The notes under the pieces are model-generated. The model saw only the letters and a list, made by a program, of their open reading frames with translations. It did not search any database and had not been told where the DNA came from. Shown here piece by piece: positions 16,775 through 24,348 of a stretch of DNA of 33,228 bases. The position numbers were made by a program, and so were the translations under genes. The stretch comes from Planctomycetota bacterium (GTDB taxonomy: Bacteria > Planctomycetota > UBA8742 > UBA2392), in contig JAIOJA010000038.1 in NCBI GenBank assembly GCA_019912315.1, forward strand, positions 1-33,228, given 5' to 3'. Position 1 is the first letter of the stretch; each line of letters starts with the position of its first letter.

Positions 16775-18370
16775 CTAGAACCGAACCGGCTCGTTGTAGC
16801 TTCCGAAAACGTCCTTCAGTGCCGTGCAGACTTCGCCTACCGTCGCGTATGCCTCGACGGCATCGATGACGGCGGGCATCACGTTGCGACCCTCCCGAGC
16901 TGCGACTCGAACACCCTCAAGCAGCCTTGCGACCTCCTGACCGTCGCGCTGTGATCGCACCCTGCCGAGGCGTTCGATCTGTTGCTTCGCTTCGTCCTCA
17001 CGGTACGGATGGAACTCCACGGGACGCTGCTCTTCTTCTTCCTTATGGATGTTGACGCCGACCTTCTCGGTTTCGCCCGACTGCGTCCTGCGCTCGCGTT
17101 CCCATGCGTGCCGGTTGACCTCGGCCTGAACGCGCCCTTCCGCAACGCCGCGTACGATGCCGCCCTTGGCATCAAGGTCCGCCATGATCGCGCGGATTTT
17201 CGATTCCATCTCGTTGGTCAGGCTCTCGACGAAGTATGAGCCAGCCAGCGGGTCAACCGTGTCGCACAGGCCGATTTCATGGATCATGATCTGCATCGTG
17301 CGCAGCGATAGTCTGGCCGCGTGTTCGCTGGGGATGGTGTAGGCTTCGTCGTAGCTGCACAGCGCCATGGTCTGGGCGCCGGAAAGTGCGCTGGCCAACG
17401 CATAGTAAGCCCCGCGCACGATGTTGTTCTCGGGCTGCTCGATCGTCAGGCCGCCGCCGCCGCCGCCGGCGATCATGCGCATCTGCATGGCCTTCGGGTC
17501 GGTTGCCGCGAACTCTTCACGCAGGATTTTCGCCCACATTCTGCGCCCGGCGCGGAACTTGCAGACCTGCTCCCACAGGTTGCCATAAATGTCGAAGTTG
17601 AAAGTCACCGTGCGCGCCACGGCGTCGACATCGAGCCCGCGCTGCAGCGCGTGTTCGATGTAGGCGCGGCCAATCGCGAGCCCATAGGCCATTTCATGTG
17701 CCGGCGACGCCCCCGATTCACGGATGTGGTAGCCGCAAACGCTGACGGCGCTGTACTTCTGCGCGTGCCTGGCGCAGTACTCGATGGTGTCGCCAACCAG
17801 CCGGATCGAGGGCTCGACCGGGAAGATCCATGTGCCGCGCCCGATGAACTCCTTAAGGATGTCGTTCTGCGCCGTCCCGCGCAGGGTGGCGAGGTCATAG
17901 CCGCGCTTGCGCGCCATGGCGAAATACATGGCCATGATCGGCACAGCGGATCCGTTGATCGTCAAGGAGACGGTGATGTCGTTCAGGGGGATGTCAGCAA
18001 ACGCCTCCTCCATGTCGGCAAGCGTGTCCACAGCCATGCCCACGCGACCCACTTCGCCCTCCGCCATGGGGTCGTCGGAATCAAGCCCGCACTGGGTGGG
18101 CAGATCAAACGCCACATTCAGTCCGGTATTGCCGTTCGCGATCAGGAACAGAAAGCGTTCGTGGGTTTCGGCTGCCGTGCCGAAGCCCGAGTACTGGCGC
18201 ATGGTGAAGGGACGGGAGCGATACATCAGCGGGTGGATGCCGCGCGTGAAAGGGTACTCGCCCGGTTTGCCGACATCAGAAACTCCGCCGGATTTTGCGA
18301 GCTCTTCAGGTCCGTAGACCGGCTTGACTTCGATTCCGGATTCCCAGATCACGGGCTTGGGCTTGCTCAT
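16775..18370 (-). CDS. B12-dependent acyl-CoA mutase, large subunit (methylmalonyl-CoA mutase family)
   Basis: A 531-residue catalytic subunit lacking the B12 domain, which is supplied by the next gene upstream; this split form is like isobutyryl-CoA mutase. The substrate barrel has HPLMYRSRPFTMRQYSGF, where Tyr60 matches Tyr89 of Propionibacterium methylmalonyl-CoA mutase, Arg178 (KEFIGRGT) matching Arg207, and His215 (GYHIRESG) matching His244. Tyr and Arg at these sites mark substrates with a second carboxylate; isobutyryl-CoA mutase has Phe and Gln. Gly177 and Gly179 flank the Arg where the reference has Val and Asn, which could make room for a bulky group. Context suggests (2-aminophenyl)succinyl-CoA to (2-aminobenzyl)malonyl-CoA. 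The start overlaps the B12 subunit stop by ATGA. Confidence 0.9.
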   Translation of the reverse strand: MSKPKPVIWESGIEVKPVYGPEELAKSGGVSDVGKPGEYPFTRGIHPLMYRSRPFTMRQYSGFGTAAETHERFLFLIANGNTGLNVAFDLPTQCGLDSDDPMAEGEVGRVGMAVDTLADMEEAFADIPLNDITVSLTINGSAVPIMAMYFAMARKRGYDLATLRGTAQNDILKEFIGRGTWIFPVEPSIRLVGDTIEYCARHAQKYSAVSVCGYHIRESGASPAHEMAYGLAIGRAYIEHALQRGLDVDAVARTVTFNFDIYGNLWEQVCKFRAGRRMWAKILREEFAATDPKAMQMRMIAGGGGGGLTIEQPENNIVRGAYYALASALSGAQTMALCSYDEAYTIPSEHAARLSLRTMQIMIHEIGLCDTVDPLAGSYFVESLTNEMESKIRAIMADLDAKGGIVRGVAEGRVQAEVNRHAWERERRTQSGETEKVGVNIHKEEEEQRPVEFHPYREDEAKQQIERLGRVRSQRDGQEVARLLEGVRVAAREGRNVMPAVIDAVEAYATVGEVCTALKDVFGSYNEPVRF

Positions 18371-18771
18371 CGCCTCACTCCCTCCCGCACGAAGCGGACG
18401 ATTTCATCAAAGGGCGTCGAGGTGGGGAAAATGCCAGCCGCGCCGACTTCGCGTAGCGCGTCAAAATCCTGCCGCGGAATGTTGCCGCCCACCAGCACAG
18501 TCACGTCGCCGGCGCCCTCGGCCGCCAGCGCTTCACACACTTTGCGCGTCAGCGGCACATGCGCGCCGGAAAGCACCGACAGGCCGACAACATCAACGTC
18601 TTCCTGTACCGCTACGCGCACAATGGCTTCGGGCGACTGCCGCAGTCCTGTGTAGATCACCTCCATGCCGGCATCCATCAGCGCTCGGCAAACCAGTTTT
18701 GCGCCCACGTCGTGGCCGTCGAGGCCGGGCTTGGCGACCAGCACGCGGATTGGTCGAACTGAAGTGGTCAT
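18367..18771 (-). CDS. B12-dependent acyl-CoA mutase, cobalamin-binding small subunit
   Basis: A 134-residue flavodoxin-like B12-binding protein. It has the DxHxxG motif (Asp18, His20, Gly23 in KPGLDGHDVGAK), where the His replaces the lower cobalt ligand, then GLSVLSGAH (SxL motif) and LVGGNIP (GG motif). It pairs with the large subunit encoded immediately downstream. The frame is open to 19008, but the ATG at 18771 overlaps the acyl-CoA dehydrogenase stop as ATGA and gives a domain of normal size. Confidence 0.95.
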   Translation of the reverse strand: MTTSVRPIRVLVAKPGLDGHDVGAKLVCRALMDAGMEVIYTGLRQSPEAIVRVAVQEDVDVVGLSVLSGAHVPLTRKVCEALAAEGAGDVTVLVGGNIPRQDFDALREVGAAGIFPTSTPFDEIVRFVREGVRR

Positions 18772-19889
18772 CGCACCAGCCCCCTTGCCAGGTTGCCCCG
18801 CAGAATCTCCGAGGTCCCTCCGCCGATCAGTGTGAAGCGCGCGTCGCGCAGGTAGCGCTCCACGGGATACTCCTTTGCGTAGCCGTAAGAGGCCATTACC
18901 CGACAGGCGCGGTCGCAGACATCTATTGCCGTCTCCGATGCAAACAATTTGGCCATGCTTGAGGACTCGTTGCTGTCCACGCCCTGCATACTGCTCCACG
19001 CCGCCCACAGTGTCAGCGATCGCGCAGCCTCAAGGCCCGTGCGCATCTCCGCCAGGTGTGCCTGAACCGCCTGGAACTCGCAGATCGGACGGCCGAACTG
19101 CTGGCGCTGCTTTGAGTAGGCCAGGGCGTCTTCGAAGGCTGCTCGACCCACACCCAGCGCGAGCGCCGCGGTCATCAGGCGGATCTCGCACAGGATCTCG
19201 CGCAGGCTTTCCATGCCGGCGCCGCGCTCGCCCAGCATGCAGGCGGCGGGCGCGTCGTCGAAGCTGACCTCGGATGTCAGCGAGGCGCGCACGCCCATCT
19301 TGTCGATGTCACGGCCGATCTGCAGCCCGGGGGCGCCTTTCTCGACGAGAAAAATGCTGATCTCCTGTTCGCCGGTTCGGGCGAACACGGTGAACATGTG
19401 CGCCACTGGCGCGGAAGTCACCCAGGTCTTCTGCCCGGTTACGCGCCACTCGCCCTTTGTCTCGACGGCACGGGTAGTCATGGAAAACAGGTCGCTGCCG
19501 GCGTCGGGTTCGGTCATGCAGATGGCGCCGATGACTTCGCCCCTCAGTGCGGGAGCAAGCAGTCTCTCGCGCACGTCGCCTTGGGCGCTGCGCTGGATGA
19601 AGAAAGTTCCCATCAGTGACTGCATGCTGCAGGCCGCGGCCACGGATAAACTGGCCCGGGCGATTTCTTCAACGGCCAGCAGATAGCTCAGCAGATCCGC
19701 ACCGGTACCGTCCGGCGGCGGGTAGCGCATGCCGAACAATCCCAGCTCACCGGCACGCAAGAACAACTCAGCGGGAAAGCGCGGATTTCTGTCGAGTTCC
19801 GCCGCGACCGGACGCACGTCCGATTCGGCAAACGCCCGGAAGACGTCGCGCACCGTTAGTTGCTCTTCAGTCAGCGAAAAGTCCAGCAC
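18768..19889 (-). CDS. Acyl-CoA dehydrogenase family protein lacking the canonical catalytic Glu
   Basis: A 373-residue FAD acyl-CoA dehydrogenase with normal domain order: N-terminal helices, the middle beta domain (CMTEPDAGSD, then WVTSAP) and C-terminal helices (RQQFGRPICEFQAVQ). The base that abstracts the alpha proton is missing: the YEGT motif reads GGGT, with Gly357 at the Glu position. The alternative site used by isovaleryl-CoA dehydrogenase is Ile in CEIRLM rather than Glu. This suits a substrate whose carbanion forms by decarboxylation, such as a benzylmalonyl-CoA, which needs no base. Product would be 2-aminocinnamoyl-CoA and CO2. Start GTG at 19889 with AAGAGG seven bases ahead, overlapping the HyuB stop. 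Family secure, substrate inferred. Confidence 0.92.
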   Translation of the reverse strand: MLDFSLTEEQLTVRDVFRAFAESDVRPVAAELDRNPRFPAELFLRAGELGLFGMRYPPPDGTGADLLSYLLAVEEIARASLSVAAACSMQSLMGTFFIQRSAQGDVRERLLAPALRGEVIGAICMTEPDAGSDLFSMTTRAVETKGEWRVTGQKTWVTSAPVAHMFTVFARTGEQEISIFLVEKGAPGLQIGRDIDKMGVRASLTSEVSFDDAPAACMLGERGAGMESLREILCEIRLMTAALALGVGRAAFEDALAYSKQRQQFGRPICEFQAVQAHLAEMRTGLEAARSLTLWAAWSSMQGVDSNESSSMAKLFASETAIDVCDRACRVMASYGYAKEYPVERYLRDARFTLIGGGTSEILRGNLARGLVR

Positions 19890-19898
19890 CGTCGCCTC

Positions 19899-21632
19899 TT
19901 ACCCGCGCAACTTCGCGGTTTCCTGTTCATCCAACTCCAGCGTATCCGGATGCACGGCCACGCCGTACACATCACGCGCGGCTTCGACGCTGGTGATTCC
20001 ATCCCGGACTTCATCGAGCACTTTCCTCACAGGCCGCTGTCTCGGCTCGCCGTAGCCGCCGCCGCCGCCCGCCTCCTGCACGTAGATCGTTCCCACGGGC
20101 ACCCCGGGTACGATGTCTTTTGTGGTAGGCCGATGCGTAGTGCCATCGGGGTGACGCAACTCAATGAAGTTGAGCGTGCCGTCGCCGCCGCCGAACAAAC
20201 CGAAGGCCGGCTCTACATCACCGTCACCGAAGGTCACGATCTGCGTGCCCTCGCCACCCATGCGGTAGATGGTTTCAACGCCGAGGCCGCCGCGGTGTTT
20301 GCCGGGGCCCGCCGAGTCGGCCAGGAATTCGTGCTTGAGCAGCAGGTGCGGTGTCTGCTGTTCGAACATCTCATAATCCTGGTCCAGCAACCCGCCCGAC
20401 GCGTCGATCATCCCGATATGGTCGTAGCCGTCGCAGTCGCACATGGCTCCCGAGCCGCCCTTAAGTCCCATGAACAGGATGTCCACGTAGGGCTCGTCTT
20501 TTCGCGTGTTTCGGCCCGTGGAAAGCGAGCACAGCAGGTTGTTCCAGCCCGCCGTTACGCGCGCTGGAACCACCGGTGCAAGCGCCCGCATGATGGCGTC
20601 GGCGTTGGGCGGACACAGGTGATTGCCGAACGTCGTGGCGGCCGGGTACGCGGCATTCAGAATACAGCCCTCGGGTATCACGATTTCAATCGGCTCGGTC
20701 ATCCCGTGGTTGTGCGGGATGTCGGGATTCACCATCTGCAGGAAGGTCAGCAGAGTGGCCGATGCGCTTGACGTGTACGTGCCGTTGACAAAGCCCGTCG
20801 TCTGCGCGTCTGTGTTCGCGTAGTCGAACACGATCTGCTCGCCCTTGACCGTAATCTTCACACGAATCGTGTACTTGCTGCCGGGGGTTCGGCCGTCGAA
20901 GTAGACTTGCCCTTCGCCCTCGTAGACGCCGTCCGGGATGGCCCGAATCTCGGCCTCCATCATGCGCCGGGAAGCCTCAAACAACGCCTGTTTATGTTTC
21001 TCGAAGCGCTCAAGCCCGTACTTGTTGATCAGTGCCGACAGCCTTCGCTCTCCGACGGTACAGGCGCCTATTTCAGCGCGCATGTCTTCTTCGACGATCG
21101 GCAGGCGAATGTTTGCAAAGATCAGGTTCCAGACGTCGCGCCGCAGTTTGCCGCGCTCGATCACTTTCACCGCCGGAATGCGAAGTGCCTCCTGCCACAC
21201 CTCGGTGGCGTTCGGGTTGTATCCGCCGCGCACCGCACCGCCGATATCCGCCATGTGCCCCTTGGCAGCCGACCAGCCAACCAGCGTTTCGTCGACGAAG
21301 ATCGGCTTAAAGGCCGCCACGTCGTTGTTCTGGTTGCCGTACGAGAACACATCGTTGTGAAAGAACACATCACCCGGATAGATCTCGCCGCGGAACACCT
21401 TCGCAATATGCTGACAGACGGGACTGAGCGAGAAACTCAGAATCGGCAGATTCTCCGTCTGCTCAAGCATGCGGCCTTCGGCGTCATACAGCCCGGTCAC
21501 GAAGTCTTTCGCCTCGCAAAGTATCGGTGAGCGCGTGGTCTTCTCCATGCATAAGCTCATCTCATCGGAGATCGCCTTCAGCGCACGGCCGATGATCGAC
21601 ACCAGTACTTTGTCAATCTCTTTGTCCACCAT
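19899..21632 (-). CDS. hyuB: Hydantoinase B/oxoprolinase family subunit
   Basis: A 577-residue HyuB-type subunit, the partner of the ATP-binding HyuA protein in ATP-dependent opening of cyclic amides (N-methylhydantoinase, 5-oxoprolinase) or in acetone and acetophenone carboxylases. Recognisable blocks are MEKTTRSPILCEAKDF near residue 30, PGDVFFHNDVF (88-98 region), KGHMADIGGAVRGG and EVWQEALRIPAVK. No extra carboxylase subunits are present, which favours a hydrolase. In the proposed pathway it would open the lactam ring of 2-oxo-indoleacetate to (2-aminophenyl)succinate. It begins 2 bases after the HyuA stop, so the two are coupled. Confidence 0.92.
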   Translation of the reverse strand: MVDKEIDKVLVSIIGRALKAISDEMSLCMEKTTRSPILCEAKDFVTGLYDAEGRMLEQTENLPILSFSLSPVCQHIAKVFRGEIYPGDVFFHNDVFSYGNQNNDVAAFKPIFVDETLVGWSAAKGHMADIGGAVRGGYNPNATEVWQEALRIPAVKVIERGKLRRDVWNLIFANIRLPIVEEDMRAEIGACTVGERRLSALINKYGLERFEKHKQALFEASRRMMEAEIRAIPDGVYEGEGQVYFDGRTPGSKYTIRVKITVKGEQIVFDYANTDAQTTGFVNGTYTSSASATLLTFLQMVNPDIPHNHGMTEPIEIVIPEGCILNAAYPAATTFGNHLCPPNADAIMRALAPVVPARVTAGWNNLLCSLSTGRNTRKDEPYVDILFMGLKGGSGAMCDCDGYDHIGMIDASGGLLDQDYEMFEQQTPHLLLKHEFLADSAGPGKHRGGLGVETIYRMGGEGTQIVTFGDGDVEPAFGLFGGGDGTLNFIELRHPDGTTHRPTTKDIVPGVPVGTIYVQEAGGGGGYGEPRQRPVRKVLDEVRDGITSVEAARDVYGVAVHPDTLELDEQETAKLRG

Positions 21633-21634
21633 GG

Positions 21635-23707
21635 TTAGTCCTTGGCCGTCAGCAGGCAGCTACCGTGTTGGTCAATGCGCGCGGTGAATCCCGCCGTGAC
21701 CACGATGGTCGTGTCGGTACGCTCGACCAATGCGGGTCCCTCGAATGTGTGCCCCGATGCCAGAAGTTCGCCGGCGAACACCGGCACGTCGGAATACACC
21801 CGGTGCTCTGGCACCCATGCGCGCCGCGTACCCTTGATCGCCCGGTCAACCGGTTGTCCGGCGCGGGCAATCTCCGGTGGCGTCGGACGATCCACCCGAC
21901 CGACGGAGCGCACGCGGGCATTGATCAGCTCGACACCCGCGCCCTCCGCACCGAGGTCATAGCCGTAAAGGCGGTTGTGTTCGCCATGGAACAGGTCGGC
22001 GACGGCCGCATGGTTACTGGTTTCGACGGCCTGCAATGGAACCGTTACCGCGACCTCGTGGTACTGTTTGACATAGCGCAGATCCAGTACGACCTCATGA
22101 GCCATGCGATCGAGGGCGATACCCTCGCGCTCGAGCTCGGCCGTTCCCTGTTCGATCATCTCTCGCACCAGCGCCAGCAGCCGCGGGGGCTCAAGGTCTT
22201 TCAGCCGACTGACACAGGTGCGCACGTAGTCGTGGCGCAGGTCGCACATCAGCATGCCGGTGGCACAGAGCACGGATGCCGTGGGAGGCACGACAAGCCT
22301 GGGGATTTCCATCTCTGCGGCGATCATGCAGCCGTGCAATGCGCCGGCGCCGCCGGCCACAACGAGGGGAAACTCCCGTGGGTCCAGTCCGCGCTTGACG
22401 GTGATTTCCCGGACACCGTGGGCCATGTTGGTATTGATCACGCGGTACATGCCGACCGCGGCCTCCTCTGGCGACAGCGAAAGCGGCCCGGCCACGTGCT
22501 TGCGGATTGCCTCAAGCGCGAGGTCCGGATCAAGGCGCAGGCTTCCGCCGGCGAACGAATTCGGGTCGAGGTAGCCCAGCACGACGTTTGCATCGGTGCA
22601 GGTGGGCAACTCACCGCCGCGCCCGTAGCAGGCGGGGCCTGGCTTGGCGCCGGCGGATTGCGGGCCCATGCGCAACAGCCCGCCTTCATCAATCCAACCG
22701 ATGCTTCCGCCGCCCGCTCCGATTGTGGCGATGTCCAGCATCGGCACTGCGACGCGCAGACGATCCAGCTCGCACTCGTGGGTCATGGCTGCGGCGCCGC
22801 TCCGCACCAGGGACGCATCGAAGCTGGTGCCACCCATATCGACGAGGATGCAGTCCTCATCGCCGTGGGGCCGCGTATAGGCGACCGCCGCCGATGGGCC
22901 TCCCGCCGGCCCGGATAGCAGCGTCGCGACGGGGCGGCTGCGGGTTATATCAGGCAGAGCCACGCCGCCGTTGGACTGCATGATCAGCAGAACGCCGCGG
23001 AATCCGGCCTCGGACAGGCGCGCTGAGAGCGACTCAAGGTAACGGTTGAGAATGGGTCCGACGTAGGAGTTCAAAACGGTCGTCGAGATGCGGTTGTAGA
23101 AGCGGATGGTGGGCAGCACTTCGGTGGAGACGCTCAGGTAAGTGTCCGGCATCATCTCACGGACGATGCTCGCGGCCTGTTGCTCATGGGTGGAGTTGGC
23201 GAACGCATTCATGAAGCAGATCGCTACCGCCTCAACGCCGTCGCGTTGGAAAGCTTCAACCGCAACGCGCACGCCATCGGTACACAGCGGCTCGATTTCC
23301 TTGCCCTCACAGTCAAGCCGGCCCTTGACCGGTTTCCGTCTGCGGCGCGGCACCAGCGGCACAGCGTTAAGGAACCGGTTGTTGTACTGCTGTTCCCGGA
23401 TTCCACGCCGCATCTCAAGCGCGTCGCGCACGCCATCGGTTGTCAGCAGGCCGGTCCTGGCCCCCTTGCGGGTCAGCGTCGCGTTGGTGGTGACGGTTGT
23501 GCCGTGCACGATCGCCGTCACGCGCGATGCAAACTCCGGTAGGTTGACTCCTTTTGCCTCCGCCAATTGGCGCAACCCCTCAAGTACGCCAACGGAGGGG
23601 TCATCAGGCGTCGAGAGCGTCTTGTGCGTGCTCACACCTTCTTCTTTGGACCACATGAAGAAGTCCGTGAACGTGCCGCCCACGTCTATGCCGATGCGAT
23701 AGCTCAT
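21635..23707 (-). CDS. hyuA: Hydantoinase A/oxoprolinase family ATP-binding subunit
   Basis: A 690-residue HyuA-type subunit with the actin/hexokinase-like ATP fold: phosphate-1 loop GIDVGGTFTDF (6-16), VHGTTVTTNATL (68-79) and phosphate-2 loop VDMGGTSFDASL (289-300), followed by the IGAGGGSIGW segment. It would phosphorylate the amide oxygen so that HyuB can open the ring. The length fits the family. The ATG overlaps the stop of the beta-subunit gene as ATGA. The same protein pair occurs in the indoleacetate-induced gene set of Azoarcus/Aromatoleum. Confidence 0.95.
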   Translation of the reverse strand: MSYRIGIDVGGTFTDFFMWSKEEGVSTHKTLSTPDDPSVGVLEGLRQLAEAKGVNLPEFASRVTAIVHGTTVTTNATLTRKGARTGLLTTDGVRDALEMRRGIREQQYNNRFLNAVPLVPRRRRKPVKGRLDCEGKEIEPLCTDGVRVAVEAFQRDGVEAVAICFMNAFANSTHEQQAASIVREMMPDTYLSVSTEVLPTIRFYNRISTTVLNSYVGPILNRYLESLSARLSEAGFRGVLLIMQSNGGVALPDITRSRPVATLLSGPAGGPSAAVAYTRPHGDEDCILVDMGGTSFDASLVRSGAAAMTHECELDRLRVAVPMLDIATIGAGGGSIGWIDEGGLLRMGPQSAGAKPGPACYGRGGELPTCTDANVVLGYLDPNSFAGGSLRLDPDLALEAIRKHVAGPLSLSPEEAAVGMYRVINTNMAHGVREITVKRGLDPREFPLVVAGGAGALHGCMIAAEMEIPRLVVPPTASVLCATGMLMCDLRHDYVRTCVSRLKDLEPPRLLALVREMIEQGTAELEREGIALDRMAHEVVLDLRYVKQYHEVAVTVPLQAVETSNHAAVADLFHGEHNRLYGYDLGAEGAGVELINARVRSVGRVDRPTPPEIARAGQPVDRAIKGTRRAWVPEHRVYSDVPVFAGELLASGHTFEGPALVERTDTTIVVTAGFTARIDQHGSCLLTAKD

Positions 23708-24348
23708 GCCGTGCCCAGACCTCCGCCGGACTCCTTGCGTTGCAGCGCCACACCTAGCCGGTAGGCCCGCAGCGTAGTTTCACGGCTGCGCGCCGGCGAA
23801 AACGCGCTCACCGTCTTGTCAAACAACTCTTCATCAATGGGCAGACTCCCGGCCCCGATGAGCATCCCCAGCATGAAGGCACTCACCGCCTTCGCATCAC
23901 CGGCACTCGCCGCCAGATCCGTTGCGTTGACAGTGTGGACCTGCGCCCCGCGCGCAGTGAGCAGCGCCTCGATCTCGGACAAGGATGGATACGGCTTGTC
24001 CACAGCGCCGACGGTTCCCGGCACGATCCGCGCTGTGCTCAGCCATACTGTCGCGCCCGGCCTCAATCGCGGCGCCGCGCGCAGTGCCTCCAGGGGCTCA
24101 AGCGCCAGCAGCAGGTCACAGGTACCGGCGCCGACGAAGGCTGATTCGCCCGCTCCGATCACCACCGTTGTCTCGACGCTGCCTCCGCGCTGCGACATGC
24201 CGTGGAGCTGGCCGACACGCACATCGAGATTCGCCGCGAGCGCCGCTTCACCAATGACGCGTCCGGCCGTCAGCACGCCCTGGCCGCCTACCCCGACCAT
24301 CAGGATGCGGATTGTTGCCACGCCTGATTTCGCAGCGGTCGCGCTCAT
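23704..24348 (-). CDS. iorB: Indolepyruvate:ferredoxin oxidoreductase beta subunit
   Basis: A 214-residue gamma/beta-type subunit of the 2-oxoacid:acceptor oxidoreductase superfamily. The family marks are MVGVGGQGVLTAGRVIGEAA and QLHGMSQRGGSVETTV. With the alpha subunit encoded just upstream it forms the complex that decarboxylates an aryl pyruvate to the aryl-acetyl-CoA. The frame reaches 24423, but the ATG at 24348 overlaps the alpha-subunit stop as ATGA and matches the usual N-terminus. Confidence 0.93.
   Translation of the reverse strand: MSATAAKSGVATIRILMVGVGGQGVLTAGRVIGEAALAANLDVRVGQLHGMSQRGGSVETTVVIGAGESAFVGAGTCDLLLALEPLEALRAAPRLRPGATVWLSTARIVPGTVGAVDKPYPSLSEIEALLTARGAQVHTVNATDLAASAGDAKAVSAFMLGMLIGAGSLPIDEELFDKTVSAFSPARSRETTLRAYRLGVALQRKESGGGLGTA

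Noticed and set aside
19899..23707. Acetone or acetophenone carboxylase
   Set aside because: Only the HyuA- and HyuB-type subunits are present, without the extra carboxylase subunits, and the neighbours fit ring opening better.
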